A stretch of 64,000 nt of DNA from Spyradosoma sp004558035 (GTDB lineage Bacteria; Verrucomicrobiota; Verrucomicrobiia; Opitutales; UBA953), in NCBI RefSeq assembly GCF_050314555.1, contig NZ_JBNPNH010000001.1:1-64000 (forward strand). The letters run 5' to 3'. The notes under the pieces were generated by a model that made no database searches, had not been told where the DNA came from, and saw nothing but the letters and a program-made list of their open reading frames with translations. Position 1 is the stretch's first letter; each line of letters begins with the position of its first letter. The position numbers and the translations under genes were made by a program. This document shows, piece after piece, positions 1 through 10,600 of this stretch.

Positions 1-114
1 ATCTTTTGCCTTCGGTGCACTTTTTTATTGAGGCATCGCGGCGGCGCCGAAATGCTCAAAAATTGCTCGCCGCGGGAACGCAAATGCGTTTCAATGAGGC
101 AGAAAATTTTGCTT

Positions 115-1584
115 ATGAATTACCTTTCACTCGATTTGGGCGCGGACAGCGGCCGCGTCATTCTCGGAACCCTCGAAAACGGAAAAATTTCGCTCGAAGA
201 AATCCACCGTTTCTACAACAAGGCCGTTCCCGTCAACGGTTCCCTGCGCTGGGACGTCGTCCGGCTCTTCGACGAGCTCAAGGCGGGGCTGAAGAAAGTC
301 GCCGACCGCGGCATCGCCGTCAAAAGCCTTTCGACGGATTCGTGGGGCGTGGACTACGTGCTGCTGAAGGGCGCGGAGCCAATGCTCACGGCGCCGTATC
401 AGTACCGCGACGGGCGCACGGACGGCTCCGTCGAGCGCGTCCGCGAGATTATTCCCGACGAAAAGCTTTTCGCCGAATCGGGCATCATGTTCATGGGCAT
501 CAACACGCTGTACCAGCTTTTCGAGGACACGCGTTCCCGCCCGGAAATCCTCGCGCTCGCGGACGGATTTCTCAACATCGGCGACTATTTCAACTGGCTG
601 TTTTCGGGCGTTCCCGCGGCGGAGATCTCGCTCGCGAGCACGACGCAGCTCTACAATCCGCGCACGAAGGCGTGGTCGCTCGAGACGGCGGACGCGCTGG
701 GCATTCCGCGGAAGATCTTCCCGAAAATCGTCGCCTCGGGCACGACGCTCGGCAGGATTCTTCCCGCGATCGCCGCGGAGACCGGGCTCGCGCCGGAGAC
801 GGAGGTCGTCGCCTCGTGCTCGCACGACACCGGCGCCGCCGTCGCCGCCATTCCCGCGGATTCCGCGACGAACTGGGCGTTCCTTTCCTGCGGCACCTGG
901 TCGCTGATCGGCGTCGAATCGCCGAAGCCGTTCATCAGCGAAACCGTCCGCCGCGCCAACTACACGAACGAAGTCGGCTTCGGGCACACGACGCGCTTTC
1001 TCAAGAACATCGTCGGCATGTGGATACAGCAGGAGTCGATGCGCTACTGGAAGGCGCACGGGAACGACACGCCCGCGCCCGAGCTCGACAAGCTCGCCGC
1101 GCTCGAACCCGCGCTGCGCTCGCACATCAATCCCGACGACGCGCGCTTCCTCAAGCCCAACGAAATGCCGCAGAAGATCGCCGATTTCTGCGCCGAGACC
1201 GGGCAGCCCGTTCCCGAAAACGTCGGGCAGACGATGCGCTGCATTCTCGAAAGCCTCGCCCTCGCCTACCGCAAGGCGCTCGACGACATTTCCGCGCTCG
1301 CCGAAAAGCCGATCGACACGCTTCACGTCGTCGGCGGCGGCTCGCGCTCCAAGCTTTTCATGCAGTTCATCGCGAACGCGACCGGACGGACGGTCGTCGC
1401 CGGACCCGTCGAAGGCACCAGCTGCGGGAACTTGCTGATCCAGGCGGTCGCCGCCGGAGAGCTCTCCGGGCTCGACGAAATCCGCAAAGTCGTCCGCGCG
1501 TCCTTCGACGTGAAGACCTACGTTCCCGCCGCGGACGAACGCGCCGCGTGGGAAGCCGCCTACGAAAAATTCAGGACGCTCTGA
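115..1584 (+). CDS. rhaB: Rhamnulokinase-like FGGY sugar kinase
   Basis: FGGY-family carbohydrate kinase, most like L-rhamnulokinase, which phosphorylates L-rhamnulose (or the related L-fuculose) at O1 in the cytoplasm during deoxy-sugar catabolism. The phosphate-binding loop DLGADSGR is at residues 5-12, a WGVDY segment near residue 78, and the second ATP-site motif HVVGGGSRS at about 404-412. The product is 489 residues, the usual RhaB length. I chose the ATG at 115 because homology starts at MNYLSLDLG; the frame is open upstream but that extension is unlike the family. No isomerase or aldolase gene lies beside it, so rhamnulose versus fuculose specificity is inferred from overall resemblance only. 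Confidence 0.85.
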   Translation: MNYLSLDLGADSGRVILGTLENGKISLEEIHRFYNKAVPVNGSLRWDVVRLFDELKAGLKKVADRGIAVKSLSTDSWGVDYVLLKGAEPMLTAPYQYRDGRTDGSVERVREIIPDEKLFAESGIMFMGINTLYQLFEDTRSRPEILALADGFLNIGDYFNWLFSGVPAAEISLASTTQLYNPRTKAWSLETADALGIPRKIFPKIVASGTTLGRILPAIAAETGLAPETEVVASCSHDTGAAVAAIPADSATNWAFLSCGTWSLIGVESPKPFISETVRRANYTNEVGFGHTTRFLKNIVGMWIQQESMRYWKAHGNDTPAPELDKLAALEPALRSHINPDDARFLKPNEMPQKIADFCAETGQPVPENVGQTMRCILESLALAYRKALDDISALAEKPIDTLHVVGGGSRSKLFMQFIANATGRTVVAGPVEGTSCGNLLIQAVAAGELSGLDEIRKVVRASFDVKTYVPAADERAAWEAAYEKFRTL

Positions 1585-1642
1585 GACGTTCCCGCTCTTT
1601 CCGCAAAACTTCATCAACCTTAATTCTTCCCCCAAAAAAAAC

Positions 1643-2683
1643 ATGGCTCTCGCGTTTTCCCTTGAACAGCTCTGCAACGTCGTCGACCCGATCCGCGTCG
1701 AAGGCTCGACGACGGTTCCGCTCTCGAACATCGGCGCCCTCGATTCCGCCAAGCCGGGCGACCTCGCCTTTCTCGGCAACGACAAATACCACGCGCAGGT
1801 CGCGACCTGCGAGGCGTCCGCGATTCTCGTTCCCGCGGACTACGTCGGCTCCTCTCCGAAGGAAAATCAGGCCTACATCTTCGTCGAAAAGCCCTCCTAC
1901 ACGCTCGCGCTGATCTGCGGGCAGATCGAGGCGGCGCTCTGGCCGAAACCCGCCGCGGGAACGCACCCAAGCGCGGTCGTCGCGCCTTCCGCGCAGATCG
2001 GCAAGGGCGTGCACGTCGGCGCGTTCTGCGTCGTCGGCGAAAACGCGAAGATCGGCGACGGCGTCGTGCTCGAAGCGCACACGACCGTCGGCAACGCCGT
2101 CGTGATCGGCGAAAATTCCCGCATCGAAAGCGGCGCGCGCATCGGCGCCTACACGCAGATCGGCGCGCGCGTCCACGTTCTGCCCAACGCCGTCATCGGC
2201 GCGGACGGATTCGGCTTCATTCCCGTGGACGGAAAAATCGAGAAGATTCCGCAGATCGGCAACGTCGTCATCGAGGACGACGTCGAAATCGGCGCGGGAA
2301 CGTGCATCGACCGCGCGCGCTTTTCCTCGACGCGCGTCGGCAAGGGCACGAAGATCGACAATCTCGTCCAGATCGGACACAACTGCGTCATCGGAAAATA
2401 CTGCTTCGTCTGCGGCCAGGCGGGCATGGCGGGCTCGACGACGGTCGGCGACTACGTCACGCTCGCCGGGCAGGTCGGCCTCGCCGGGCACATCAAGATC
2501 GGCGACAAGGCGACGATCGGCGCGCAGTGCGGCGTGCTCGGCGACGTCGAGCCGGGCGCGACGATGCTCGATTCGCCCGCGATCCCGATTGGCCTCGCGA
2601 AAAAGCTCATGGTGCTGAAGATGCGCCTGCCGGACATGTTCTCGCGCATCAAGGCGATCGAAAAGCAGCTCGCCGACAAATAA
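1643..2683 (+). CDS. lpxD: UDP-3-O-acylglucosamine N-acyltransferase (lipid A synthesis)
   Basis: LpxD transfers a 3-hydroxyacyl chain from acyl-ACP to the 2-amino group of UDP-3-O-acylglucosamine, the third step of lipid A synthesis. An N-terminal uridine-binding domain (about residues 1-100) precedes a long left-handed beta helix of hexapeptide repeats (I/V-G-x-x-x-x) from about 105 to 300, then a C-terminal helix. The catalytic histidine is in NLVQIGHNCVIG at H246. The length of 346 residues is normal. It shows that the organism makes an LPS outer membrane. The leader is A-rich with no Shine-Dalgarno. It follows the kinase by 58 bp, and the two could be cotranscribed although their pathways differ. 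Confidence 0.96.
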   Translation: MALAFSLEQLCNVVDPIRVEGSTTVPLSNIGALDSAKPGDLAFLGNDKYHAQVATCEASAILVPADYVGSSPKENQAYIFVEKPSYTLALICGQIEAALWPKPAAGTHPSAVVAPSAQIGKGVHVGAFCVVGENAKIGDGVVLEAHTTVGNAVVIGENSRIESGARIGAYTQIGARVHVLPNAVIGADGFGFIPVDGKIEKIPQIGNVVIEDDVEIGAGTCIDRARFSSTRVGKGTKIDNLVQIGHNCVIGKYCFVCGQAGMAGSTTVGDYVTLAGQVGLAGHIKIGDKATIGAQCGVLGDVEPGATMLDSPAIPIGLAKKLMVLKMRLPDMFSRIKAIEKQLADK

Positions 2684-2747
2684 GAAGCGGCGCCCCGCTT
2701 GCTTTTGAATTTTCAAACGCAAAGAACGCGAAGAAAAATTTTTAGGG

Positions 2748-3060
2748 GGAGAAGCGACATTCCTGTCGCTTTTTTGAAATCCTTCCCAAACAAATTTTTC
2801 CCGCAGATCTCGCGGATTTCCGCAGATTTTTGAAACCGCGAATTGCTCGAAAAGGAGGGTAAGCGTCCCGCTTGCCCTCTTTTTTCAACAGGGATTGCGG
2901 GGATTTTGAGGGATTTCTTTTTTGGGAGCGGGTTTTCTCGAAGGCTTTTCTCTCCGCATGAAATGCGGAACAAAAATAACCCCATGCGGCGCGACGCCGC
3001 TTGGGGACGAGGTCGAAAAAACACGCGCCTGAAAGGCGCAACTTCCCGCGGATTTCCGCA
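2748..3060. repeat. Composite intergenic repeat, copy A
   Basis: This intergenic stretch is a chain of small palindromes and A/T-rich spacers. They are AAGCGACATTCCTGTCGCTT (2752-2771); GGGTAAGCG/CGCTTGCCC (2857-2877); CCGCATG/ATGCGG (2954-2968); GCGGC/GCCGC (2986-3000); and GCGCCT/GGCGC (3025-3039). A module reading CAACAGGGATTGCGGGG starts near 2886. The same modules recur in the same order at 56059-56760 and partly at 16499-16581 and 17546-17655. No transposase is present. Short open frames here are translations of the repeat and not genes. Confidence 0.8.
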
Positions 3061-3119
3061 ATTTTTTTGAGTCCTCGAATTGCCCTCTTTTTTCTCTTCC
3101 GCGACTTTCCGGTTCAAAT

Positions 3120-3152
3120 AAAAAACGCGCGGGAAGGTTCCCGCGCGTTTTC
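3120..3152 (-). terminator. Factor-independent terminator after the toroid gene
   Basis: A perfect 11-bp stem (3125-3135 with 3138-3148, GG loop) is flanked by A and T runs, so it can act on both strands. It lies 22 bp past the stop of the minus-strand gene ending at 3174. The stem contains GCGGGAA, a near-match to the frequent motif of this genome. Confidence 0.8.
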
Positions 3153-3173
3153 GCGTGTCGCCGCCGGAGCGGA

Positions 3174-4952
3174 TCAGCCGATGGTCGCCACGTCCGGCTC
3201 GAAGGCGATTTCGATGCGGTACTGCTGGCCCGGGCGCAGGTTCAGCGGGTGGTTGCGGATGAAGGTCTGATAGTAATAGACCTTGCCGCAGCGCGTGCGC
3301 TGGGTCGGATCCTGCGAGACGTCCTCGTAGTTGAGCCATTCGCCCTGGAAGTCGTCCTTCGGAATCGTGCAGCCGAGGCTTTTTTCGCCGAGACGGAAGG
3401 AGGCGCCGAGGTGGTAGCGGCTGTGGCACGCCGCGAGCGGCATCACCATGCGCATCTGCGAAAGCGTCGCGGGCTGCTTGACGGAAAGCGTGTAGCGGGC
3501 GAGGATTCTGCCTTCGAGGAATTCCCATTCGACGCGCATGGAGCCCACGCCGGGAACGATCTTTTCGTCCTTGGTGATGAGATCCGGCTGCTCGTAGGAG
3601 ACCGTGAAGGCGTTCTTCATGCCGATGCGCGTTGCGACGTTCTTCGCGTAGAACGAGGGCGTGAAGGTCTCTTCGCCGATGACGAACTCGGGGATGAACG
3701 CGGGAACGTACTGCCCGACGGGAACGTCGAAAATGCCCGGCATGTGCGGGAACGCGAGCGAATCCGAGCCGCCCTTGGCGCCGCCGGAGACGATCGGAAT
3801 CTGCACGTGCAGGCGGGTCTTCGGGTTCTGATAGACGATGAGCGCCTGCTCCTTGCGTCCGCACTTGTCGAAGGAGATCGTGCGGCAGGTCGCGCGCGTC
3901 GCGGGCGCGGGAACGGCGTCGCCGAGCGAACCGCCGACGGTCTTCGCGAGGCGCGACCACTGGCAGAGATAACGCGCCGCGTCGAAATTCGCGATGCGCG
4001 TCGTGTGCACGTCGTCCGTGTCGCGTTCGCCGTCGCGGATGACGAGGAAGCCCTGCTCCTGGTCGAGATACGTGACGAAGAAATACAGGAAGAGGCGGCG
4101 CAGAACGTCCTTGTAGAGCGGCATCTTGTCCGCCGGAATCCAGCCGTCGCGCATCGACTGCAGGATGATGCTGATGAGGTGCATCTGCCCGTAGGCGCCC
4201 GTTCCCGCGCCGAAGCACCAGCCGAGCCCGTCCTGGCGGACGAGGTCGGGGATGAGCTTCAGGTATTTTTCCGCGTAGGTGCGCAGCGTCGGCAGCTTGC
4301 GTTCGCGCAGGTGGATGTTCGCGTGGAGCTGGAGCGACTGGCGGATGAAGACGTACTGCAGCACGCCGTAGACGTCGTAGCAGCCGCCGAGCGCGGCGGG
4401 CGCCTCGGGCCCGCGCGGAGCGTCGTCGCAGAATCCGCCGGAGGAATTGGCCTTGACGCGTTCGATGAAGCGTTCGATCAGGCGCCCCGTCTCGTCCTTC
4501 TTGGAAAGGCCTAGCGAAAAGCGCGTGACCGCCTTGCCGACGTTGAACGCCTGGCGGTGGTCGTTGTAGTCCGTGCGGACGAGAAGGCGCTTGTCGAGCA
4601 GCTCCTGCGCGGCGGCGTCGAGCTTCGACCACGGCGCGTTGCGGTCCTTGGAAGGTCCGAAGGAAAGCAGGCCGAGCGCCGCGTAGGCGAGCCCGTTCTC
4701 GGACTCGGTCTCCTGGTTGAGCTGCGCGGCGACGCAGCGGGCGACGAGATCGGCGACGTCCGCCTTGCCGATTTTCGTCTCGTGCGTCGCGCGGTAGAAT
4801 TCGCCGAGCGCGAGCGCGGCGTGCCCGGATTCGTCCGAGCGGGGATTTTCCCCGGGAACGGGAGCGATGGTCCCGTCAGCGTTAACGGCTTCGATGTTAT
4901 GGCTCAGAATCGCGCGAGCCATGTCCATGCATTGTTCTGCAAAATTATGCAT
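3174..4952 (-). CDS. Predicted alpha/alpha-toroid protein, possibly carbohydrate-active
   Basis: I do not recognise a named family. The 592-residue product has no signal peptide or membrane segment. Residues 1 to about 350 look like successive amphipathic helices of an (alpha/alpha) toroid (for example SDESGHAALALGEFYRATHE and GWCFGAGTGAYGQMHL). The remaining part is rich in aromatic beta strands and ends with PGQQYRIEIAFEP. A helical barrel followed by a beta-sandwich is common in polysaccharide lyases and glycoside hydrolases, so a role on oligosaccharides is possible but is inference. It starts 42 bp after the stop of the short rho gene on the same strand and may share its transcript. Confidence 0.5.
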   Translation of the reverse strand: MHNFAEQCMDMARAILSHNIEAVNADGTIAPVPGENPRSDESGHAALALGEFYRATHETKIGKADVADLVARCVAAQLNQETESENGLAYAALGLLSFGPSKDRNAPWSKLDAAAQELLDKRLLVRTDYNDHRQAFNVGKAVTRFSLGLSKKDETGRLIERFIERVKANSSGGFCDDAPRGPEAPAALGGCYDVYGVLQYVFIRQSLQLHANIHLRERKLPTLRTYAEKYLKLIPDLVRQDGLGWCFGAGTGAYGQMHLISIILQSMRDGWIPADKMPLYKDVLRRLFLYFFVTYLDQEQGFLVIRDGERDTDDVHTTRIANFDAARYLCQWSRLAKTVGGSLGDAVPAPATRATCRTISFDKCGRKEQALIVYQNPKTRLHVQIPIVSGGAKGGSDSLAFPHMPGIFDVPVGQYVPAFIPEFVIGEETFTPSFYAKNVATRIGMKNAFTVSYEQPDLITKDEKIVPGVGSMRVEWEFLEGRILARYTLSVKQPATLSQMRMVMPLAACHSRYHLGASFRLGEKSLGCTIPKDDFQGEWLNYEDVSQDPTQRTRCGKVYYYQTFIRNHPLNLRPGQQYRIEIAFEPDVATIG

Positions 4953-4994
4953 CTGCGGTGTCTTACTGGTTTTTAAGGTATCGTTCGATTTTTG

Positions 4995-6176
4995 TCATCC
5001 CGCGCGAATAAGTCGAATAAAATCTGCGTTCGTCTTCGTCTTCGCGAGGCGGTCCGTCATCGCTTCGGCGACGTCCTCCGGCTTGCCCGCGACGACGGCG
5101 CGGCGCAGGAAGGACGCGGCCTCGAGCGCGGCGGGAGCGAGAATCTGCTCCTCCTTGCGCGTTCCCGAGGCGGCGAGATTGATCGCCGGCCAGATGCGCA
5201 GCTCCGCGATCTTGCGGTCGAGCACGATCTCCATGTTTCCCGTGCCCTTGAATTCCTCGAAGATCAGGTCGTCCATGCGCGAGCCCGTCTGCACCAGCGC
5301 CGACGCGACGATCGTCAGCGTTCCCGCCTCTTCGGTCGCGCGCGCCGAGGAGAAGATCTGGCGCGGCTTTTCGAGCGCCTTGGAGCTGATGCCGCCCGTC
5401 ATCGTGTTTCCGCGCGGCGCGACGTTGTTGTAGGCGCGCGTCAGGCGCGTCAGCGAATCGATGAGCAGCACGACGTCCCTGCCGACTTCGACCTGGCGGC
5501 GCGCGCGCTCGATGCAGATTTCGGCGATGCCGATGTGCGTCTTCGCGGATTCGTCATTGGAAGACGCATACAACTCCGCCTCGGGCAGATCGCGCGCGAA
5601 GTCCGTGACCTCCTCCGGCCGCTCGTCCACGAGCAGCACCATGATCTTCACGTCGGGATAATTTTCGCGGACGCCGATCGCGATGTCCTTCAGCAGCGTC
5701 GTCTTGCCAGTGCGCGGCGGCGCGGCGATGAGCCCGCGCTGGCCCTTGCCGATCGGGCAGAAAAGATCGACGACGCGGTTCGTCATGCGCCCGTCCTTCG
5801 TCTCCAGCACGAGCTGGCGGTTCGAGCTGAGCGGCGTCAGCGTCTGGAACTGCGGGCGCCGATGGCGCTCGTTCGGGTTGACGCCGTCGATCGAATCGAC
5901 GTAGCTCACTTTCGCGTTCGCGTGCCCTTTTTTCTGCTGCGCCTTGGCGACGACCCAGCTGCCGGTCTTCATCTTGAAGCGCTTGGCGATTTCCTTGGGC
6001 ACGAAAGGATCCGACGGGAACGCCTTGCCGCGGCGCTTCGGGGAGCGCAGCGAGCCGTTGCCCTTCGCATCGAGCACGAAAACGCCCTCGACGACGATTT
6101 CCTCCGGGGCGGGAACGCCCGCCGGCGCGACGCTCCGCGCGTCTCCGCTGTTCTTCTGCGAATCTGTTTCGCTCAT
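4995..6176 (-). CDS. Rho-family transcription termination factor, short paralogue
   Basis: RecA-like hexameric RNA helicase of the Rho family. From the ATG at 6176 it has 393 residues. An OB/cold-shock-like RNA-binding segment is at about 28-95. The ATPase core has Walker A APPRTGKT (152-159), VLLVDERPEEVTDF, LIDSLTRLTRAYNN, the EFKGTGNMEI block and SGTRKEE. It lacks the usual N-terminal Rho helical domain. Its Q-loop reads RGNTMTGG where E. coli Rho has SGKVLTGG, so the loop lysine is replaced. A second, longer Rho lies at 26282-28708. This copy may be specialised; I cannot tell whether it terminates transcription. Three 11-bp direct repeats sit just upstream of the start. Confidence 0.85.
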   Translation of the reverse strand: MSETDSQKNSGDARSVAPAGVPAPEEIVVEGVFVLDAKGNGSLRSPKRRGKAFPSDPFVPKEIAKRFKMKTGSWVVAKAQQKKGHANAKVSYVDSIDGVNPNERHRRPQFQTLTPLSSNRQLVLETKDGRMTNRVVDLFCPIGKGQRGLIAAPPRTGKTTLLKDIAIGVRENYPDVKIMVLLVDERPEEVTDFARDLPEAELYASSNDESAKTHIGIAEICIERARRQVEVGRDVVLLIDSLTRLTRAYNNVAPRGNTMTGGISSKALEKPRQIFSSARATEEAGTLTIVASALVQTGSRMDDLIFEEFKGTGNMEIVLDRKIAELRIWPAINLAASGTRKEEQILAPAALEAASFLRRAVVAGKPEDVAEAMTDRLAKTKTNADFIRLIRAG

Positions 6177-6188
6177 GATGGTCTTCTG

Positions 6189-6221
6189 TCCTGTAAGTGT
6201 TCTGTAAATATTCTGTACATG
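6189..6221 (-). promoter_or_regulatory. Three 11-bp direct repeats in the rho-paralogue leader
   Basis: Three head-to-tail 11-mers (6189-6199, 6200-6210, 6211-6221), with the + strand reading TYCTGTAA/C at each, lie 13 bp upstream of the ATG at 6176. The period is exact and the sequence is AT-rich against a GC-rich background. They could bind a regulator or Rho itself on the mRNA; this is inference. Confidence 0.45.
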
Positions 6222-6511
6222 CGCTTTCCGCAACGCGCGGCGCGGGAACGCGGCGAGGCGCGGCCGTGACGGGAGATTGCGGCGTTCCCGCGTCGTTCGG
6301 GGAACGAAAGACTTCCGGCGGAGAAACTTGAGAACGCTCCGTGGTTCCGAAAATCAACACGGGCAGTGTTTCACAGCGCCCGCCTCCGCGCAAGCGCAAA
6401 ATGCGCGGAAAACCGCCCGCGCGGCGCGCGTCCTAAAATCGACTCCGCGGCCCCGTCGCCTGAAAATGTGCTTTCGTCGCGGGAGCGGCGAGGATAGGCT
6501 TAGGCGCAGTT

Positions 6512-7591
6512 ATGGCAAAAGTTCTGGTGGCTCTTTCCGGAGGCGTGGACAGCGCCGTCGCCGCGCTCCTTCTCAAGCGCGAGGGACACGACGTCCACGC
6601 CGCCTACATGCGCACGTGGATGAACGAGGAAGGCGGAAAATTCCTCGGCGAATGCCCGTGGGAAGACGACGTCGCCAACGCGCGCGCCGTGGCGGAAACG
6701 CTCGGCATCCCCTTCAAGATCGTCGATCTGATCAAGGACTACCGCGAGCACGTCGTCGCGTATCTGGTGGACGGATACCGAAGCGGGCTCACGCCGAATC
6801 CGGACGTGCTCTGCAACCGCGAGATGAAGTTCGGCGTCTTCGCGCGCAAGGCCTTCGCCGACGGCTTCGATTTCGTCGCGACCGGACACTACGCGCGCCG
6901 ACGCGACAACGCCGACGGCACGACGGACATCCTCTGCGGGAACGACCCGAACAAGGACCAGACGTATTTTCTCGCCCTGCTCCGCCAGGAACAGGCGCGC
7001 CGCGCGCTCTTTCCCGTGGGGCATCTGCTCAAGCCGCAGCTGCGCGAGCTCGCCGCCCGGGCGGGACTGCCGAACGCGAAGCGCAAGGACAGCCAAGGCA
7101 TCTGCTTCATCGGCAAAATCCGCATCAACGATTTTCTCGAGCAGTACATCCCGCAGAAACCGGGGAAAATCGTGAACACGGCGGGCAAGGTGCTCGGCGA
7201 GCACAAGGGGCTTTTTCACTACACGATCGGCCAGCGCCGCGGCATCAACGTGCCGTCCAACGCCGACAACGAATACTACGTCGTCGTCGCCAAGCGCTTC
7301 GAGGAAAACGAGCTCGTCGTCGCCTTCGACCATCCGGAGACGGCGGGAACGCTCTACACGTCCGAATCGCGCGTGCACAATCTTTCGTGGCTGAACCGCC
7401 CGCTGACGGAAAAGTGCGAAACGCTCGTCCGCGTGCGCTACCGCGACGCCTCGACGCCCGTCGTCTTCACGCCCGACGGGAACGGCGGCGCGCATCTTGC
7501 CTACAGGCACGTGCAGCGCGGCATCGCGCCCGGCCAGATCTGCGCTTTCTACGACGGCGACGTCCTGCTCGGCGGCGGCGTCTTCGCGTGA
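6512..7591 (+). CDS. mnmA: tRNA-specific 2-thiouridylase MnmA
   Basis: MnmA makes 2-thiouridine at wobble U34 of tRNA-Lys, -Glu and -Gln, using ATP to adenylate U34 and a persulfide sulfur. The PP-loop SGGVDS is at residues 9-14. The two catalytic cysteines are C101 (NPDVLCNREMKFG) and C198 (KDSQGICFIGK). The RNA-contact segment DFLEQYIPQKPG follows. The length of 359 residues is normal. The gene is divergent from the rho paralogue and 76 bp upstream of smc on the same strand. Confidence 0.97.
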   Translation: MAKVLVALSGGVDSAVAALLLKREGHDVHAAYMRTWMNEEGGKFLGECPWEDDVANARAVAETLGIPFKIVDLIKDYREHVVAYLVDGYRSGLTPNPDVLCNREMKFGVFARKAFADGFDFVATGHYARRRDNADGTTDILCGNDPNKDQTYFLALLRQEQARRALFPVGHLLKPQLRELAARAGLPNAKRKDSQGICFIGKIRINDFLEQYIPQKPGKIVNTAGKVLGEHKGLFHYTIGQRRGINVPSNADNEYYVVVAKRFEENELVVAFDHPETAGTLYTSESRVHNLSWLNRPLTEKCETLVRVRYRDASTPVVFTPDGNGGAHLAYRHVQRGIAPGQICAFYDGDVLLGGGVFA

Positions 7592-7667
7592 AGACGCGTT
7601 GAAATCCGCGGCGCTTTGCTTTAGGCTCGATTCTTTTCAACCGCAAAGAAATTTCAAGTTCGCAACG

Positions 7668-10600
7668 ATGTATCTGAAACAGCTCGTCATCAACGGATTC
7701 AAAAGCTTCGCCGACCGCACGCGCGTGGAGCTCCGCCCCGGAATCACGGCGATCGTCGGACCGAACGGCTGCGGAAAATCCAACATCGTGGACGCGATCC
7801 GCTGGGTGCTCGGCGAACAGAGCGCCAAGGCGCTGCGCGGCGGCTCGATGCACGACGTCATCTTCTCGGGAACGGACAAGCGCAAGCCGCTCCAGTACTG
7901 CGAAGTCGAACTCGTCTTCGCGGAATGCGAAAAGGAGCTCGGCACCGCGTTCAACGAAGTCTCCATCGTCCGCCGCGTGACGCGCGACGACTCGTCGGAC
8001 TATTTTCTCAACGGCAAGGCGTGCCGCCTGCGCGACATTCAGCGGCTCTTCATGGACACGGGCGTCGGGCGCGTCTCGTATTCGTTCATGGTGCAGGGGC
8101 AGATCGACCAGATTCTTTCCGCGAATCCCTCGGAGCGCCGCACGCTCTTCGAGGAGGCGGCGGGCATCACGCGCTACAAGACGCAACGCAAGGAGGCGCT
8201 GGGCAAGCTCGCGCTCGTCGACCAGAACCTCGCGCGCGTCACCGACCGCCTCGACGAGCTTTCCCGCCAGATCGCCTCGCTGAAGCGCCAGGCCTCCAAG
8301 GCGCTGCGCTGGAAACGCCTCAGGCACCGGCTGACGCATCTCGATCTCGCGAGCCAGGCGTTTCAGTTCTGCGGGCACCGCGAAGCCGTCCGCGAGACGG
8401 AGGCCGCCGCGGGAACGCTCCGCGAAACGGTCGCCGCGCAGCGCGCGGATCTTTCGGAGCGCGAGAACATGCTCGCCTCGTCCAAGGTGCAGCGCAGCGT
8501 GCTCCGCGAAAAAATCGAAAACGCGCAGCAGATGATCTTCGCGCTGCGCTCGGAAAAGGAAAACGCGGAGGCGCAGATCAAATTTTCGGAAGTGCGCTCT
8601 CAGGACCTGCGGGAACGCATCGCGGGCATCGAGCAGGAAATCGCCGCCATCGCGCTCCGCCGCGACGAGCTGGAGACGCGCATTCAGGGCGGAGGCGACT
8701 CCAAGCTGCGCAGCGCGGGCGACGTCTCCGCCGCCGACGAAGCCTTCCGCGTGCGCCAGCGCGAGCTCGACGAGACGCTCGCGCGCCTTTCCGCGCTCGA
8801 ACGCGAAATCGCCGTCGCGCGGCAGGATCTGCTGATGCGCGAAAACGAGATCACGCGTTCCCGCTCCACCGTGACGAACATCGAAGTCGATCTGCGCACC
8901 TCCGAAATCCGCCACGCCGAGATCGGCAACGCGCTCGCGCAGCTCCGCGAGGCCCGGCACGCGCTCGACGCGCGCGTCGAAGAAGCGCGGACGCTCGCCG
9001 AAGCCCGCCGCGCCGACCACGCGCGCGCGCAGCAGGCGGTGGAGGAGTCCCGCGAAAAAAGCAAGGCGCTCGCGACGCGTTTCCGCGAGCAGCAGCAGAT
9101 CATTTCCGGACTCGACCGCCAGGTCGCGCGCACGTCCGCGCAGCTCTCGATGCTCGAACAGCTGCAGGCGAAGTTCGAAGGCTTTTCCTCCGGCGCGAAG
9201 GCGATTCTCAAAGGTGAGCTCGCCGAAGTCGTTCCCGCGGGAACGGCGAAGCCGCTCAACGCGCTGATTTCCGTGCGCGAGAACGTTTACGCGCCCGCGG
9301 TCGAGCTGCTGCTCGGCTCCGCCGCGGAAGCGCTTTTTCTGGACGAAGACTCCCGCGTCGCCGCGCTGCTGCGGGAGCTCGGCGAGCGCAATCTCGGCGG
9401 CGCCGTGCTCGCGCTCCCGCCGCACGAGGCGCCCCGCTCCGCGCCCGCCGGACTGCCGGAATTTCTCCGCCCCGCGGGAACGCTCGTCGAAGCGAAGATT
9501 CCCGAATTCGCGCCGCGCCTCGCCGCCCTTTTCGAACGCTGCTTCGTCTGCGACGACGCCGCGCAGTTCCTCGACTTCTGGACGACGCGCCCGGACTTCG
9601 ACTTTCTCCTCGTCGCGACGCTCGACGGCGAGCTCGTGGACTGCCGCGGGCTGCTGCGCACGCGCGCGGGCGGCGAAAAGACTTCGTCCGCCTTCCGCCG
9701 CGAAAGCGAGATTCGTGAGCTGCGGGAACGCCTCGCCGCGGAAAACGACGCGCTGACCGAAGCCAACCAGCGCACGCTCGAAATCCAGTCGGAAATGGAC
9801 GCGACCGAAGCCGAGACCGAAGAGCTCCGCGTCTCCGCCGCCGCGCTCGCGCAGGAAGTTTCCGCCATCGCCGCGGACGAGCGCGCTGCCGAACGCGCGC
9901 TCGGCGAAAACGAACAGGCGCTCGCGCGGCAGGAAAATCTCCTCGCCGAATTCGAGCGTTCCCGCGACGCCGCCGTCGCCAAGATGGAGGCGGCGAAGCA
10001 CGTTCTCGAAACCGGAGAAAGCGCGATCGCCGCCGCGAAGGAGGACATCGCGCGGCGCGAATCCGAAATCGCCTCGCTCCGCGCGGAGGCGGACGAGCGC
10101 CGCGAAGCCGTCAACGAAGTCCGCTTCGACCTCGCGCAGAAGAAGCAGCAGCTCGAAATGATCGAGCGAGAAGTCGCCGAAGTGCGCCGCCAGCTCGCCG
10201 ATCTGCAGAGCCGGATCGACGTGCGCGAAGGCGAAAAGCGCAACGCCGAGGCGCAGATCGCCGCCTTCGCGGAACAGGCCGCGAACGCCGCGGCGCGCGT
10301 CGCCCAGCTCGCGGAAACGCTCGAAAGTTCCGGCGGCGCGCTCGAGACGCTCCGCGCCGAATCGCAGAGCGTCGAGGCGCGCATCGAGGAGCTCGACGCG
10401 TCGATGACCAGCGACCGCAACGCGCTCCGCGAAAACGAGACGCGGCTAGGCGCGCTCGAAGTCCGGCTCACCGAAGAAACTTCGCAGTGCACGTTCATCG
10501 CGGAAAAAGTCTCCACCGAATACCAGCTCGACGTCGCGGGCGTGGACTGGAAGCGCAGTCTCTGGAACGCCGACGAGGAGCTCGAGACCAAGGTGCGCTT

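Noticed and set aside
2742..3070. Several short open frames in the 2.7-3.1 kb gap
   Set aside because: They translate the composite repeat, and equivalent frames appear at the other repeat copy at 56 kb.
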